Assembly: GCF_004362055.1 (NCBI RefSeq)
Contig: NZ_SNXB01000007.1
Location: forward strand, 124,001 to 188,000
Direction: 5' to 3'
Origin: Flavobacterium sp. 245
GTDB taxonomy: Bacteria; Bacteroidota; Bacteroidia; Flavobacteriales; Flavobacteriaceae
Length of the DNA stretch: 64,000 bases
Of this stretch, positions 63,315-64,000 are shown piece after piece (the stretch's first letter is position 1; every line of letters begins with the position of its first letter). The notes under the pieces are model-generated. The model saw only the letters and a program-made list of their open reading frames with translations. It did no database searches and was not told the origin of the DNA. Position numbers and translations under genes: made by a program.

Positions 63315-64000
63315 CTATTCTTTTAAATTCCAGACATCTTCAATACTAATTTTAACGGGCCCAATTAATCCTGAAGTTAATAATGGACTCTCTCTTTCGA
63401 AAAAACCAACAGTGCAGAAAGTGATCCGGTTTTTACTTGGGCGTTGCGTTTTGTTGACGACCCACTCTGGTACTACTTGCAGATTTCTTCCAATTACAGG
63501 GGCAGGTTTAACATAGGGAAAATCACGAATTGGGCCCCAAACACAATCTTCGGGTTCGTATTTATCACCAATAATACGATTGGGCCAAAGATTGGTGACA
63601 CCTACCTCGAGTAGATTTTCTCCTGATTTACAATAATTGGTTATATCTACAGTAAATGGCTGTTTCCATATAAGAATTACTTTTTTCTGATTTACTGTTA
63701 TTGAAGCCGTATTTTTAACCATTCCTAAATCCAAAAATACACGCTTATTGTTTTTAAGCTGTTTTGAATTGAGCTGAAATGATTTTTTATAAGATGCGGT
63801 TCCAGAAAAAAAGCGAATACCAGAATCAGAATGTAACGGCCAGGAAATCAATTTTTCGAAATTAGCCGATGATGGTGCTCCTCGATTTTCCTCAAAACTA
63901 ACATTCCAATTGCCGTTCAAAAAAAGAGTTTCAGGCTCATTATTCTGTTTAATAACTGTCGATTTGCTGTTTGTAAAACTTACTTTATAAGATCCTTTTT
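63315..64000 (-). CDS. Alpha-L-rhamnosidase, GH106, partial (5' end beyond window)
   Basis: The frame is open to base 64000, giving the last 228 residues. An in-frame TTG at 63920 is not a real start, since coding similarity continues upstream (KGSYKVSFTNSKS). The visible part is the C-terminal galactose-binding-like beta-sandwich of GH106 (RFFSGTASYKKSF, VFLDLGMVKNTASITVN, LLEVGVTNLWPNRIIGD, GLIGPVKIS). Catalytic residues are outside the window. GH106 releases terminal L-rhamnose, the substrate for the rha genes. Assignment rests on the C-terminal domain only, and related GH2-like proteins share that fold. Confidence 0.75.
   Translation of the reverse strand, partial: KGSYKVSFTNSKSTVIKQNNEPETLFLNGNWNVSFEENRGAPSSANFEKLISWPLHSDSGIRFFSGTASYKKSFQLNSKQLKNNKRVFLDLGMVKNTASITVNQKKVILIWKQPFTVDITNYCKSGENLLEVGVTNLWPNRIIGDKYEPEDCVWGPIRDFPYVKPAPVIGRNLQVVPEWVVNKTQRPSKNRITFCTVGFFERESPLLTSGLIGPVKISIEDVWNLKE

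Noticed and set aside
63315..63920. Free-standing 201-residue protein at the right edge
   Set aside because: The TTG at 63920 is only an internal leucine codon; the frame is open to base 64000 and the fold is the C-terminal part of a GH106 enzyme.

Overview
The window looks like a Bacteroidota genome, most likely Flavobacterium or a close relative. The DNA is AT-rich. It carries a SusC/SusD pair, a hybrid two-component regulator, many secreted CAZymes with Bacteroidota-style signal peptides, and promoters of the TAnnTTTG type. Almost every gene serves plant cell-wall pectin (rhamnogalacturonan I and arabinogalactan) or the catabolism of the L-rhamnose it releases. Two genes run off the window ends: a GH51 arabinofuranosidase on the left and a GH106 alpha-L-rhamnosidase on the right.

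Layout. 1-15023 (minus strand) is a polysaccharide utilization locus (PUL) transcribed right to left: SusE/F-like lipoprotein, SusC, SusD, two GH30 endo-beta-1,6-galactanase-like enzymes, GH2, GH27 and GH51. This set fits arabinogalactan side chains. Its regulator, a 1346-residue hybrid two-component protein (HTCS), is at 15840-19880. An 816-bp leader lies between them and holds a direct-repeat operator candidate, a GC hairpin and an unannotated 38-codon ORF. 19920-24326 is a break: a hypothetical gene, a TetR/MFS efflux pair with palindromic operators, and a REP/RAYT transposase remnant with a 188-bp duplication. 24327-36498 is rhamnose and lactate catabolism: lutC, lutB, a GH28 inserted in the lut cluster, lutA, rhamnulokinase, RhaI-type isomerase, a bifunctional aldolase/dehydrogenase, RhaT, and a divergent GntR regulator. 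36765-54247 is a rhamnogalacturonan block: PL11, a six-hairpin glycosidase-like protein, a TlpA-like thioredoxin protein, a macroglobulin-like protein, a DUF4450 protein, then divergently CE12, GH2 and a tandem CE12. 54372-64000 holds a small histone H1-like gene, then GH115, GH28, GH43, a PL22-like lyase, GH105 and GH106, all on the minus strand.

How it fits together (inference from families). CE12 esterases deacetylate the backbone. PL11, GH28 and PL22-like enzymes cut it. GH105 and GH106 release unsaturated uronate and rhamnose. GH2, GH27, GH30, GH43, GH51 and GH115 strip galactan, arabinan and glucuronate side chains. RhaT imports rhamnose, RhaI and RhaB give rhamnulose-1-phosphate, the fused enzyme yields DHAP plus lactate, and LutABC oxidises lactate to pyruvate.

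The least expected structure is intergenic. Twelve short arrays of period 7 or 8 with unrelated unit sequences sit in gene spacers, eleven of them within about 20 bases of a stop codon. Several larger inverted-repeat families occupy other gene ends. I see no rRNA, tRNA or CRISPR array.
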